The translations under genes were made by a program, and so were the position numbers. A stretch of DNA of 64,000 bases from Sinomonas cellulolyticus. GTDB lineage: Bacteria > Actinomycetota > Actinomycetes > Actinomycetales > Micrococcaceae. The notes beneath the pieces were generated by a model. The model was not told the origin of the DNA. It made no database searches and saw only the letters and a list, made by a program, of their open reading frames with translations. Shown piece after piece: positions 8,636 through 17,990 of the stretch. Where the stretch lies: contig NZ_BNCM01000004.1 of the NCBI RefSeq assembly GCF_014656475.1, forward strand, positions 248,001 through 312,000, given 5' to 3'. Positions within the stretch are counted from its first letter, which is position 1; each line of letters begins with the position of its first letter.

Positions 8636-9586
8636 CTACTTCGCGGTGCCGACCTGGACGGCCTTGCTGCCGGGCTTCCAGCCCTCCGGAGTCTGCTCCT
8701 TGAGGGTCGGCCGGTCCGGGTACCACTGCGCCGTGAGCTTCGACCAGGTTCCATCGGCGATCACGGCGTCGAGGGCGGAGTTCAGCGCGTCGGTGAGGGG
8801 CTTGTTCTCCTTCGCCACGGCGTAGGCGGTGAAGTTCTGCGTGTTGACCTTCTTCTGGGCGATGTTCGTCCCGTCGCCGGCCTTGACCTGGCCCTCCGCC
8901 TGCTGGGACGGGGCGACCCACGCGTCGATCTGGCCGCTCTTCACGTTCGCGTACACCGTGTTGTAGTCCGGGAAGCGGACCGGGTCGAGCTTGAGCGTGT
9001 TGGTTACGAAGTCATCCTGGACGGTTCCCTGCACCACACCGATGCGCACGCCGGCCTTGAGGTCGTCGAAGGTCTTCACCTTCGCGCCGTCCTTGACCAC
9101 GATGGCCATGTAGCCGAAGTCGTAGCCGTTCGTGAATCCGACCGTCTCGCGGCGGGCGTCAGTGGTCGAAATGGAGGACGAGCCCATGTCGAACTGCTTC
9201 GTGCTGACCTGCGCGAGGAGGCTCTGGAACTTCGTCGAGACGAATTCGACCTTGAGCCCCAGCTTGGCAGCCATCGCCTTCAGCAGCTCGTTGTCGTAGC
9301 CGGTGAAGTTGCCGTCCTTGTCGATGAAGATGTTGGGCGGCGCGTCCGAGAGAGTGCCCACCTTGATGGTGCCCGGGGTGATCAGGCCGAGCTTGGACTT
9401 GTCGATCTTGTCCAGTGGCGTCACGTCGGCGGTCGTGTACTTGTCGAGGGTCTGCTGGTCGCTGCCCTTGAGAGCATCGGTCGGCGAGCCGGACGGGGTT
9501 GCCGAGGCGCCGCCGCACGCGGCGAGCGTGAGCGCGAGAAGGGCCGCGGCCGGTACGGCAAGCCACTTGGGGGACTTGAGCTTCAT
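8636..9586 (-). CDS. Polar amino acid ABC transporter, substrate-binding lipoprotein
   Basis: 316 residues. Signal peptide with lipobox LTLAAC, so Cys24 is the lipidation site. The mature part is an SBP_bac_3-type periplasmic-binding fold: GTIKVGTLSDAPPNIFIDKDGNFTGYDNELLKAMAAKLG, FQSLLAQVSTKQFDM, DARRETVGFTNGYDF, then GVRIGVVQGTVQDDF. It delivers a polar amino acid to the permease; the ligand is not predictable. First gene of the operon. Confidence 0.94.
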   Translation of the reverse strand: MKLKSPKWLAVPAAALLALTLAACGGASATPSGSPTDALKGSDQQTLDKYTTADVTPLDKIDKSKLGLITPGTIKVGTLSDAPPNIFIDKDGNFTGYDNELLKAMAAKLGLKVEFVSTKFQSLLAQVSTKQFDMGSSSISTTDARRETVGFTNGYDFGYMAIVVKDGAKVKTFDDLKAGVRIGVVQGTVQDDFVTNTLKLDPVRFPDYNTVYANVKSGQIDAWVAPSQQAEGQVKAGDGTNIAQKKVNTQNFTAYAVAKENKPLTDALNSALDAVIADGTWSKLTAQWYPDRPTLKEQTPEGWKPGSKAVQVGTAK

Positions 9587-9675
9587 GGGAGCCTTCGCTT
9601 TCTGGTGAGACTACGCAGCAGGACGCGCTGGGCCGACGTGCGGTCTGCACGTGGAGGGCGTCGGGGCTGCATTCC

Positions 9676-9681
9676 ATTATG
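9676..9681 (-). promoter_or_regulatory. Candidate -10 for the polar amino acid ABC operon
   Basis: CATAAT on the minus strand about 90 bp upstream of the binding-protein ATG, within an AT-richer patch of the 275-bp intergenic region 9587-9861. I see no convincing -35. The rest of this gap holds no gene I can support. Confidence 0.35.
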
Positions 9682-9861
9682 AGCCACCGGCCTATAGCTA
9701 CTCACCACAGAACATATTCCGTCACAGTGCGCGCTTCATCGAACAACGTTCGGTGAGGACGGACGTCGCCTTCTCGCTCGGTTAGGTCAGTGCTGCCACG
9801 CTGAATCGCCCGACGCCGCGGGAGCGCAGCCCGTGCGGGCGTAGCCGCTGTGACGTCTGTC

Positions 9862-10584
9862 TCAGAAGCCGGACTGGCCTGCGTCCCGTGGCGCGAGAAC
9901 GGGCCAGTCGCCCTCGACGACGGCGGTTGGCTTGGTCTTGCGCAGATAGGCCTGGAAGTCGGCGGCCTGCGCCGAGGACCAGTCCACCTGGCTGCGGTGC
10001 AGGTGGGCTGCAGGCTTGTGGAGCTCCGGGAAGCGCGTGGCCATGGCCTCGAGGAGCTGCGCGGCGGCAAGCGCGTCTGCCGCCGAGCTGTGCGCATCGG
10101 TGAGTATGACGCCGTACTGCTCGCACAGCGCGCCCAGCGTGCGCTTGCCCTTCCGGTACCTCTCGACCTGCTTGTTGATGACATACGGATCCAGGACGGG
10201 GAACCGCGTGAGCTGGGGGATCCCGTGCCGCGCGCACTCTGCCGCCATGACCGTGAAGTCATAGGAGGCGTTGTAGGCCACTACGGGGACTCCCTGATCG
10301 AACAGTGCCTGCAGCGTCGCCGCGACCTCCGCGACGACCTCGTGGGCCGGGCGCCCCTCTGTCCGGGCCTTCTCGGTGCTGATGCCGTGGACCTCGGCAG
10401 CCTCGGCCGGGATCTCGACCCCGGGGTCGGCGATCCATTCGTGCTCAGCCTCGACGGAACCGTGGGGGCCGAGCACGACAATGCTCGCGGTGACGATGCG
10501 GGCTGCCCTGGAGTTCCGTCCGGTCGTCTCGAGGTCGAACGCGGCCCTGCGCTCCGTGCTCCACATGCTCTGCTCCCGTGCCAT
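9862..10584 (-). CDS. 3'-5' exonuclease of the DnaQ/epsilon (DEDDh) family
   Basis: 240 residues. Exo I motif FDLETTG (Asp17, Glu19), exo II YNASYDFTVM with the catalytic Asp near residue 114, exo III HSSAADALAA with the DEDDh His and Asp. It is a single-domain 3'-5' exonuclease, more likely an auxiliary repair or proofreading nuclease than a polymerase subunit. It is divergent from the alkyltransferase-like/AdnAB operon, so repair genes flank the intergenic region on both sides. TAGCGT 6 nt before ATG 10584 suggests a leaderless transcript. Confidence 0.92.
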   Translation of the reverse strand: MAREQSMWSTERRAAFDLETTGRNSRAARIVTASIVVLGPHGSVEAEHEWIADPGVEIPAEAAEVHGISTEKARTEGRPAHEVVAEVAATLQALFDQGVPVVAYNASYDFTVMAAECARHGIPQLTRFPVLDPYVINKQVERYRKGKRTLGALCEQYGVILTDAHSSAADALAAAQLLEAMATRFPELHKPAAHLHRSQVDWSSAQAADFQAYLRKTKPTAVVEGDWPVLAPRDAGQSGF

Positions 10585-10590
10585 GGTGCA

Positions 10591-10596
10591 ACGCTA
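10591..10596 (-). promoter_or_regulatory. -10 element of the exonuclease gene
   Basis: Minus-strand TAGCGT, then 6 nt, then ATG at 10584. Confidence 0.45.
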
Positions 10597-10692
10597 AGCG
10601 GACCGTCCGACGTTTCTCAGCTGGGCACGCCCGGAGCGCCGAGATCAGCCACGCAGGCGGCGGGGGAGCGCAGCGATGGGCCTGCTTGCTAC

Positions 10693-10698
10693 TACGGT
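10693..10698 (+). promoter_or_regulatory. -10 element of the ATL-adnAB operon
   Basis: TACGGT, then 6 nt, then ATG at 10705; the same hexamer and spacing recur at nudC. Confidence 0.45.
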
Positions 10699-10704
10699 TG
10701 AGGG

Positions 10705-11124
10705 ATGCGGGAGGAGTTCGTCGAAGCGGTGCTTGCCGTGGTCGAGCTCGTGCCCGAGGGCAGCGTCGTGGCGTACGGGGACGTCGCCGATCTCCTCGGA
10801 GCCGGCGGACCGCGCCAAGTGGGGGCGGTCATGTCCCACCACGGTGGGCAGGTGGCCTGGTGGAGGGTCCTCAAGTCCAGTGGAAGGCCGCCGGAGGCCC
10901 ACGAGGACAGGGCGCTGCGGCACTACATCGACGAGGGCACGCCGCTTCGCCGCGACCCAGTGCGCGGCCTCTGGCGCGTGGACATCGGGCAGGCGCGGTG
11001 GGCGCCCAGCGACGAGGAGCTCGACAGGGTCGAGGAGATCGCGGAGGCGCTCGAGGAGCGTCTCCACGGCCCCCGATCCGGTCGTCGAGAACTGTCGGAC
11101 CCCGACGGTGGAATGGATCCATGA
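10705..11124 (+). CDS. Alkyltransferase-like protein (ATL; MGMT fold without the acceptor cysteine)
   Basis: 139 residues. The fold matches the O6-alkylguanine-DNA alkyltransferase C-terminal domain (VPEGSVVAYGDVADLLG helix-turn-helix region; RQVGAVMSHH). Where active enzymes have PCHRV, this protein reads AWWRV (residues 51-55): Trp replaces the alkyl-accepting cysteine, so it cannot demethylate DNA. ATLs bind O6-alkylguanine lesions and hand them to other repair pathways. Its TGA overlaps the adnA ATG (ATGA), so it is translationally coupled to the AdnAB helicase-nuclease. Confidence 0.9.
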   Translation: MREEFVEAVLAVVELVPEGSVVAYGDVADLLGAGGPRQVGAVMSHHGGQVAWWRVLKSSGRPPEAHEDRALRHYIDEGTPLRRDPVRGLWRVDIGQARWAPSDEELDRVEEIAEALEERLHGPRSGRRELSDPDGGMDP

Positions 11125-14100
11125 CCCCACAGGACACCCGCTCGGCACCCTTGACGCTCCTTGCACCTGCTCGTCGCGCCGGTGCCGCGTGGGCCCCCTC
11201 GCCCGACCAGGCGGAGGTGCTCGCGCTCAGAGCGGGAAGCGGACCGGTACTCGTGTGGGGCGCCCCCGGGACGGGGAAGAGCCGCGTCCTCGTCGAGTGT
11301 GCTGCAACCCGGGTCGTGCGTGATGGCATCGACCCTGCCGGCGTCCTGCTCCTGGCCCCAGCGCGAGCGGCGTCGGCGCGGCTCCGCGACGCCTTCACAG
11401 CGCGTCTTGACCGCAGCCTCAGCGCTCCCCCGGCCCGGACGTGGCAGTCGTACGCCTTCGACCTCATCCGCCGGGCCCGCGCAGAGGGCCGCCTCGAGTG
11501 GCTGCCCCGTCCGCCCAGGCTGCTCTCCGGCGCCGAGCAGGACCTCATCGTCAAGGAGCTTCTCGACGGCCACCGCTCCTCCGGCAGCGGCCCCGTCTGG
11601 CCGAAGGGCTTCGAGGCCGCGCTGGGGACCCGAGGGTTCCGGCAGGAAGTGCGCGAGCTCTTCGACCGTGTCACCGAGTACGGGACGACGGCGGACGAGC
11701 TCGCCGAGCTCGGTGCGCGGGCCGGCAGGCCCGAGTGGACGGCAGCGGCCCAGCTGTACACCGAATACCGGGACGTGCTCGAACTCCGGATGCCAGAGGC
11801 GTTCGATCCGGCGGGGATCATCACGGCGGCGCGCATGATCCTCGCCGAGGACGGCGAGCTGCTCGCGCGGGAACGGGAACGGCTCGGGCTCCTGTGCGTC
11901 GACGACGTCCAGGAGTCGAGCCCCTCCATCCTCGAGCTCCTCGCAGTCCTCGGGGAGGGCCGGGACGTCATCGCCACCGCAGCACCCGACGTCGTCGTGC
12001 AGGGGTTCCGGGGGGCGCGTCCTGAGCTCGTGCCCAGCCTCAGGGCCCTCCTTGGCCCGCTCACCGAGCTCTCCCTCAGCACATCACACCGGCTTCCCCA
12101 TGACATCGCGAAGGCCTGGGAAGCGGTTGCCCAGCGCATCTCCGCTGTGCCGGGGGGCCAGGCAGCGCGCCACCTCTCGACCCCCTCCTCCGGGGGCACC
12201 GCTTCGGCTCCTGCTGTCGAAGCGCACGTCCTCCATTCGCCGATGCACGAGCTGCGATACCTCTCGCACCGCATCCAGGAGGCGCGCCTGCTGCACGGCG
12301 TGGAGTACGCCGAGATGGCCGTGATTGTCCGCTCGGGCGCCAAGCTCGCGCAGATCCAGCGCTTCCTCGCGGGCCAGGGCATCCCCGTCGCGGTTCCTGT
12401 CGCCGAGACCGCCGTGCGTGATGAGGAGGCAGTCCGGCCGCTCCTCACCGCTTTCCGGGTGGTGCTCGACCCCCAGGAGCTGACGGCGGAGACGGCCGTC
12501 GAGCTGCTCACCTCGCGGGTCGGGGGCGCCTCCGCCCTCGAACTGCGGCGCTTGAGGCAGTCTCTGCGTCAGCTCGAGCTCTCGGCCGGCGGCGGCCGGG
12601 CGAGTGACGCACTCCTCATCGAGGCCATCGAAGTCCCCGGGACCCTCGATTCGCTCGGCGTGGAGGCGAGCGCAGCGCGCCGGGTTGCGCGCATGATCGT
12701 GCGGGGGCGGGCTGCAGCGGCAGAGCCGGGGGCGACGGCCGAGTCGGTGCTGTGGGCACTGTGGGACGCCGCTGGCCTCGCCAAGCGCTGGTACGACCTG
12801 GCACTCGGCGGTGGTGTGCTCGGGCTCCGCGCAGACAGGGACCTCGACGCCCTCATGGCCCTCTTCCACACGGCTGAGCGCTACGTGGACCGGCTCCCCG
12901 GAGCATCGCCGGCGCAGTTCCTCGACTATCTCAGCGACCAGGAGCTGCCCATGGACACGCTGGCCCCTCGCGCCCAGAGCGCCGACGCCGTGGAACTGCT
13001 CACACCTGCCAGCGCTGCCGGACGCGAATGGCGCCTCGTCTTCGTCGCTGGCCTCCAGGAGGGAACGTGGCCCAACACGAGACTCCGTGGCGAGCTGCTC
13101 GGAAGTACGCTGCTCACCGACTGCCTCGACTTGGGTGTCGTCTCCGCGCTCCTCGTGACCCCGCGCGCTCGGCTCAAGGACATCCGGTACGACGAGCTGC
13201 GCTCGTTCTCGGCAGCAATCTCGCGAGCCTCCGAGCGCCTCGTGTGCACAGCGGCCTCCGCGGAGGATGAGGTCCCTTCGCCCTTCCTCGACTACGTCTC
13301 GCCGCTGCCGGGTGGACTGGTCGACCGGCCTTTCACGGACGTCCCGCGGACGCTGGGCCTGCGCTCGCTCGTCGCTGAGCTCCGGCAGTCGGTCGAGGCA
13401 GGCGACGAAGATGCGCACGCCGCAGCAGCCCTCCTCGCCGAGCTCGCCGTGGCCGGCGCACCGGGAGCGCACCCCGGTGAGTGGTATGGACTGGCACCTC
13501 TGAGCAGTACGGGACCAGTGGTCCCACCGGATGGCACTGTGCACGTGTCGCCGTCGAAAGTGGAGACCGCCTCGAAGAACCCGCTTGACTGGTTCGTCTC
13601 GGCCGCGGGCGGAGAGGCTGCGACGGACTTCGCCCGGGCCCTCGGCACGCTCGTCCACGCCATCGCCCAGGACCTTCCGGATGGAACCTTCGCCGACTAC
13701 ACCTCGGAGCTTGAGCGCCGATGGCCCACGCTGGGACTCGGGAACTCGTGGGAGGGCGAGGTTGATCTCGCAAAGGCCACCGAGATGGTGCGCAAGCTCG
13801 CCGAGTACGTCCGGACGAACGACCGGGAGCTTGTCGGGGTCGAAATGGACTTCGAGGCCCCGCTGGCGCGAGTCGGAAGCGCAGAGATCGCCGCGCGCAC
13901 GGTGATCCGGGGCCAGGTGGACCGCCTTGAGCGCGATGCCGCCGGCCGGTTGGTCGTCGTCGACCTGAAGACCGGCACCAGGCGCCCGACTGCTGCGGAG
14001 CTTGAACGGCATGCCCAGCTCGCCGCGTATCAGGTGGCCGTGGCCGCGGGAGCGTTCACGTCGCCAGCGGGTCTCCCGAGCGCGGGCTCGGCGCCCGGAG

Positions 14101-14327
14101 GTGCCGAGCTGGTCCAGCTCGGCAGCACGACGGTCAAGCTCGTCATCCAGCAGCAGCCCCCACTGGATGACGCAGGCTGGGCTGTGGAGCTCGTCGAGAA
14201 GGCCGCCGAGACGATGGCCGGCGCGGCGTTTGAGGCCCGCCACGAGCCGGGAAGCAGCTACTCGGGCGGATGCCGGCTTCCTGACGTCTGCCCACTCTGC
14301 TCCCGGGGAAGGCAGGTCACCGAATGA
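11121..14327 (+). CDS. adnA: AdnA-like subunit of the AdnAB helicase-nuclease
   Basis: 1068 residues: UvrD/Rep-type SF1 helicase followed by a RecB-like nuclease domain. Walker A GAPGTGKS (47-54), VLLLAPARAASARLRDAF (motif Ia), LGLLCVDDVQESSPS (motif II, with DDVQE in place of DExQ), GLQEGTWPN (motif V region), and nuclease motif VVVDLKTGTRRP followed by HAQLAAYQVAV. The C terminus has GCRLPDVCPLC, three cysteines; the equivalent of the fourth, N-terminal Fe-S cysteine of AddB-type nucleases appears replaced (SPSKVETASKNPLDWFV). In actinobacteria AdnAB resects DNA ends in place of RecBCD. ATG 11121 is chosen by overlap with the ATL gene; the 3' end overlaps adnB (ATGA). Confidence 0.9.
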   Translation: MTPQDTRSAPLTLLAPARRAGAAWAPSPDQAEVLALRAGSGPVLVWGAPGTGKSRVLVECAATRVVRDGIDPAGVLLLAPARAASARLRDAFTARLDRSLSAPPARTWQSYAFDLIRRARAEGRLEWLPRPPRLLSGAEQDLIVKELLDGHRSSGSGPVWPKGFEAALGTRGFRQEVRELFDRVTEYGTTADELAELGARAGRPEWTAAAQLYTEYRDVLELRMPEAFDPAGIITAARMILAEDGELLARERERLGLLCVDDVQESSPSILELLAVLGEGRDVIATAAPDVVVQGFRGARPELVPSLRALLGPLTELSLSTSHRLPHDIAKAWEAVAQRISAVPGGQAARHLSTPSSGGTASAPAVEAHVLHSPMHELRYLSHRIQEARLLHGVEYAEMAVIVRSGAKLAQIQRFLAGQGIPVAVPVAETAVRDEEAVRPLLTAFRVVLDPQELTAETAVELLTSRVGGASALELRRLRQSLRQLELSAGGGRASDALLIEAIEVPGTLDSLGVEASAARRVARMIVRGRAAAAEPGATAESVLWALWDAAGLAKRWYDLALGGGVLGLRADRDLDALMALFHTAERYVDRLPGASPAQFLDYLSDQELPMDTLAPRAQSADAVELLTPASAAGREWRLVFVAGLQEGTWPNTRLRGELLGSTLLTDCLDLGVVSALLVTPRARLKDIRYDELRSFSAAISRASERLVCTAASAEDEVPSPFLDYVSPLPGGLVDRPFTDVPRTLGLRSLVAELRQSVEAGDEDAHAAAALLAELAVAGAPGAHPGEWYGLAPLSSTGPVVPPDGTVHVSPSKVETASKNPLDWFVSAAGGEAATDFARALGTLVHAIAQDLPDGTFADYTSELERRWPTLGLGNSWEGEVDLAKATEMVRKLAEYVRTNDRELVGVEMDFEAPLARVGSAEIAARTVIRGQVDRLERDAAGRLVVVDLKTGTRRPTAAELERHAQLAAYQVAVAAGAFTSPAGLPSAGSAPGGAELVQLGSTTVKLVIQQQPPLDDAGWAVELVEKAAETMAGAAFEARHEPGSSYSGGCRLPDVCPLCSRGRQVTE

Positions 14328-17300
14328 GCACGGATGCGCGCAGCACCCGGGACGGAGTCGACGGTCTCCCGGAAGAGCGCGCCGGGGACGTCGCGAGCCT
14401 TCCGGTGACGTCAGCGGACGCAGCGCCGAGGCAGCTTCCCGAGCCTCGCTTCAGCCCCGAGGAACTCGCAGACCTCCTAGGCCAGCACCGACCCACGGCG
14501 CAGCAGTCGGAGATCATCTCCTCCCCGCTCGAGCCCCGTCTCGTGATCGCGGGAGCCGGATCGGGAAAGACCGCCACGATGGCCGACCGTGTGGTGTGGC
14601 TCGTGGCGAACGGCTGGGTCAGGCCGGACGAGGTGCTGGGCGTGACCTTCACGCGCAAGGCAGCCGGGGAACTGTCGGCACGTATTCGTGCCCAGCTGGG
14701 CCGCCTTGCCCGCCTCGCGCGGTCGGCCGGCGGCGTCGCCCCCTCCGCCACGGATCCCGAGGCGCTCGACCCAACGGTCTCCACGTACCACTCGTTCGCC
14801 AACACCATCGTCCAGGACCACGGGCTGCGGCTCGGCGTGGAGCGCGATGCAGTCCTCCTCGGACCGGCGCAGTCGTTCCAGCTGGCCGCGCGCGTGGTCG
14901 AGGCGTACGACGGCGGGACGTGGGACCGCTTCCCCGCGAAGAGCACCCTCATCCGCGCGGTGATCCAGATGTCCGGAGAATGTGCGGAGCACCTGGGGGA
15001 GCCGGCGGTGGTAGCGGAGTGGCTCGAGGAGGAGTCTGGCCGCCTCGAGGCCCTCCCGCCGGGCGGAAGGTCGAAGGGTCCCACAGCTGCTGCGACTGCC
15101 ATCTTGAGGACACTGCGGAACCGGGCGCTCGTCGCCCGCCTCGCGGCACGGTACTCGGCCTTCAAGCGCGAGCGGGGGGTGCTCGATTACGGCGACCTCG
15201 TGGCGTTGGCCGCGCGGATCGCCACGGAGGTCCCAGAAGCCGGGAGTGTCCTCCGTACCCAGTACCGGGCCGTCCTCCTCGACGAGTTCCAGGACACCTC
15301 CCACGCCCAGCTCGTGCTGTTCGCCGCGTTGTTCGGCGCCGGCCACCCGGTGACGGCCGTCGGTGACCCCAACCAGTCCATCTACGGCTTCCGCGGCGCC
15401 TCGGCTGGGCAGCTCGCGAGCTTCCCCGACAGGTTCCCTCGCCGGACGCACGACGGCGGCCTCGCGCCGGCGTGGACCTCCCACCTCACAACGGCCTGGC
15501 GGAACACGACACGCGTGCTCTCGACTGCCAACATCGTCGCCGCCCCGCTGGTGCGGCCCCCGGCATACCGGCCGGCCGGCGGCGGTGCAGACGTTCGGCG
15601 CCTCGAGCCCAGGCCGGGCGCAGGGACAGGGCGCGTGCGACTCGGCCGGTTCGTCGACGAGCTCGCCGAGGCCTCGGCGGTGGCCGATGAGCTTCACGCG
15701 ATGCTCCAGGACTGGCCCGCGAATGCCGAGGCCGCGCCGACCATGGCGGTCCTGTGCCGCAAACGCTCTCAGTTCGCGCCGCTCCGCGCCGAGTTCGAGC
15801 GCCGCGGCATCCCCTACGAGGTCGTCGGCCTCGGGGGACTCCTCGACACTCCAGAGATCGTCGATGTCGTGGCCACCCTCCGGGTGATCGCCGACCCCGG
15901 CCGGTCAGATGCCCTCATGCGCCTCATGGCCGGGGCACGCTGGCGCATCGGCCCTGCGGACCTCATGACGCTCGCCGACTGGTCTCGCCACCTCGCGGCC
16001 TTCCGGACAACGCCGGCACGGCCCGGAGAGCAGGACGTGGACGCGCCGGGGACGGAGGACGAGGTCCTCGTCGAAGGCGATCTGGCTGAAGCGGCCAGCC
16101 TCATCGAGGCCGTGGACAGGCTGCCGAAGGAGGGCTGGACCTCCCGCGCCGGCCGGACGCTGACCACCGAAGGCCGATCCCGGCTGTCCCGACTGCGGGA
16201 CGAGCTTCGGCAGCTGCGCACCCTGGCCGGAGACGATCTGACAACCGTCATCTCCCATGTCGAGCGCGCACTGCTGCTGGACATCGAGCTCGCGGCTCGG
16301 CCCGGCACCTCAGTCCATGAGGCGCGGCGGCACCTCGACGCCTTCGCCGAAGCGGCCGCGTCGTTCCTCGCGCAGTCGTCAGAGCCCGGTCTGGCCGCGT
16401 TCCTCGCCTGGCTCGACGCCGCTGCTGACGAGGAATCGGGGCTTGACACAGCTCCCAGCGAGCCGACCCCCGGGGCTGTCCAGCTGCTCACGGTCCATGC
16501 CTCGAAGGGCCTCGAGTGGGACGCCGTCGCCGTGACGGGCCTCAACCAAGGGATCTTCCCATCAGGCGGCAACGACCGGTGGACGAGCGGCGCGTCCGCA
16601 TTGCCATGGCCGCTCCGGGGCGACCGCGCCGACCTCCCCGCATGGGACGCGGACCAGCCCGACCAGAAGGGCTGGCTCGACTCGGAGAAGCTGTTCGCCG
16701 AGGACGCCGCCGAGCACGCCGAGCGTGAGGACCGGCGGCTGGCCTACGTGGCGTTCACCCGCGCGCGCTCCCTCCTCGTGGCCACTGGCTTCGCCTGGAC
16801 GAGCGCACGGTCCCGGCCCATGGAACCATCTCCCTTCCTGGCCGAACTCCACATGGCGGCTCCCACGGAAGGATTCGAGGTCATGGCGTGGGCCGAAGGG
16901 GAAGAGGTGCCGGAGGAGAACCCCCTGCGGACTGAGGCCGAACGCTCCGTCTGGCCCTACGATCCCCTCGAGGGGCCCGTCGATGCCTCGACCGGGAGGC
17001 GACGGAGCCTCAGGCCCGGCCGCCGTGCTGCTGCCGAGTCCGCGGCGGCGGCCGTCCTCGCCGAGATCCACCGACTGGCGCCGGGAGGGGACGGAGGCGG
17101 GAAGCTGGCTGCCAGAGCAGCCAAAGGGACCGCCGACGGCGCGCGGGCGCGGCAGGATGGACACGCCACGCAGGGCAGCGAGACGCGGCAGGGCGGACGA
17201 GCCGCAGCCTGGGCGCGCGAAGCGGAGCTGCTGCTCGCACACCGGGCGGAGGCCCAGGACGAAACTGCTGTCCGACTGCCGGAACACGTCTCGGCATCGA

Positions 17301-17878
17301 CCCTCGTGGCGCTCGGCGAGGACCCCGCGGCGGTGGTCCGCCAGCTCCGTCGGCCAGTGCCACGCCGGCCCGGAACCTCCGCACGCCGAGGCACAGCATT
17401 CCACGCGTGGGTCGAGGAGTACTACGGCTCAAGCGCCATGCTGGACCTCGAGGGCCTCGACAGCAATGACGAGTACGTTGACGAGGCGTATGAGCTCGGG
17501 GATCTCGTTGCGGCCTTCAAACGCACGGAGTGGGCCGACCGGAGGCCCGCACATGTCGAGGTGCCGATCGAAACGCGGGTGGGGCCCGTCGTCGTGCGCG
17601 GACGCATCGATGCCGTGTTCCGCGACCCTGATGGGGGGTGGGACCTCGTGGACTGGAAGACGGGCCGGGCGCCGACGGGATCTGCAGTGAACAGCCGGTC
17701 GGTGCAGCTCGCGGTGTACCGGCTCGCGTGGTCCCGCCTCACAGGGGCACCGCTGGAATCCGTTCGCGGCGCTTTCTGCTACCTCGCGGAGGGGACAGTG
17801 GTGCGGCCGGAACGACTGGCCGGCGAGGCTGAGCTCGAGGCCCTCGTGGCGGCTGCGCTGCGGGCGCCGCGCAGCTGA
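14324..17878 (+). CDS. adnB: AdnB-like subunit of the AdnAB helicase-nuclease
   Basis: 1184 residues, SF1 helicase plus C-terminal RecB-like nuclease. Walker A GAGSGKT (77-83), VTFTRKAAGELSARI, motif II AVLLDEFQDTSHAQ, motif III GDPNQSIYGFRGA, motif V VQLLTVHASKGLEWDAV, motif VI RRLAYVAFTRARSLL; nuclease GWDLVDWKTGRAP followed by SVQLAVYRLAW. All helicase motifs look intact, so this is the stronger motor candidate, as in the mycobacterial complex. An Ala/Arg/Gly-rich stretch around residues 900-985 looks like a poorly conserved linker before the nuclease domain. Confidence 0.93.
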   Translation: MSTDARSTRDGVDGLPEERAGDVASLPVTSADAAPRQLPEPRFSPEELADLLGQHRPTAQQSEIISSPLEPRLVIAGAGSGKTATMADRVVWLVANGWVRPDEVLGVTFTRKAAGELSARIRAQLGRLARLARSAGGVAPSATDPEALDPTVSTYHSFANTIVQDHGLRLGVERDAVLLGPAQSFQLAARVVEAYDGGTWDRFPAKSTLIRAVIQMSGECAEHLGEPAVVAEWLEEESGRLEALPPGGRSKGPTAAATAILRTLRNRALVARLAARYSAFKRERGVLDYGDLVALAARIATEVPEAGSVLRTQYRAVLLDEFQDTSHAQLVLFAALFGAGHPVTAVGDPNQSIYGFRGASAGQLASFPDRFPRRTHDGGLAPAWTSHLTTAWRNTTRVLSTANIVAAPLVRPPAYRPAGGGADVRRLEPRPGAGTGRVRLGRFVDELAEASAVADELHAMLQDWPANAEAAPTMAVLCRKRSQFAPLRAEFERRGIPYEVVGLGGLLDTPEIVDVVATLRVIADPGRSDALMRLMAGARWRIGPADLMTLADWSRHLAAFRTTPARPGEQDVDAPGTEDEVLVEGDLAEAASLIEAVDRLPKEGWTSRAGRTLTTEGRSRLSRLRDELRQLRTLAGDDLTTVISHVERALLLDIELAARPGTSVHEARRHLDAFAEAAASFLAQSSEPGLAAFLAWLDAAADEESGLDTAPSEPTPGAVQLLTVHASKGLEWDAVAVTGLNQGIFPSGGNDRWTSGASALPWPLRGDRADLPAWDADQPDQKGWLDSEKLFAEDAAEHAEREDRRLAYVAFTRARSLLVATGFAWTSARSRPMEPSPFLAELHMAAPTEGFEVMAWAEGEEVPEENPLRTEAERSVWPYDPLEGPVDASTGRRRSLRPGRRAAAESAAAAVLAEIHRLAPGGDGGGKLAARAAKGTADGARARQDGHATQGSETRQGGRAAAWAREAELLLAHRAEAQDETAVRLPEHVSASTLVALGEDPAAVVRQLRRPVPRRPGTSARRGTAFHAWVEEYYGSSAMLDLEGLDSNDEYVDEAYELGDLVAAFKRTEWADRRPAHVEVPIETRVGPVVVRGRIDAVFRDPDGGWDLVDWKTGRAPTGSAVNSRSVQLAVYRLAWSRLTGAPLESVRGAFCYLAEGTVVRPERLAGEAELEALVAAALRAPRS

Positions 17879-17990
17879 ACGCGGGCGGGCAGCCACGCCC
17901 CAGCGGATGGTGCGCGTGCAACGAGCGTCCGCACGAGCGCGCAGGCGGATCCGACGACGCGGCGCCGGCCCGAAGCGCGTAGACTCGCGC

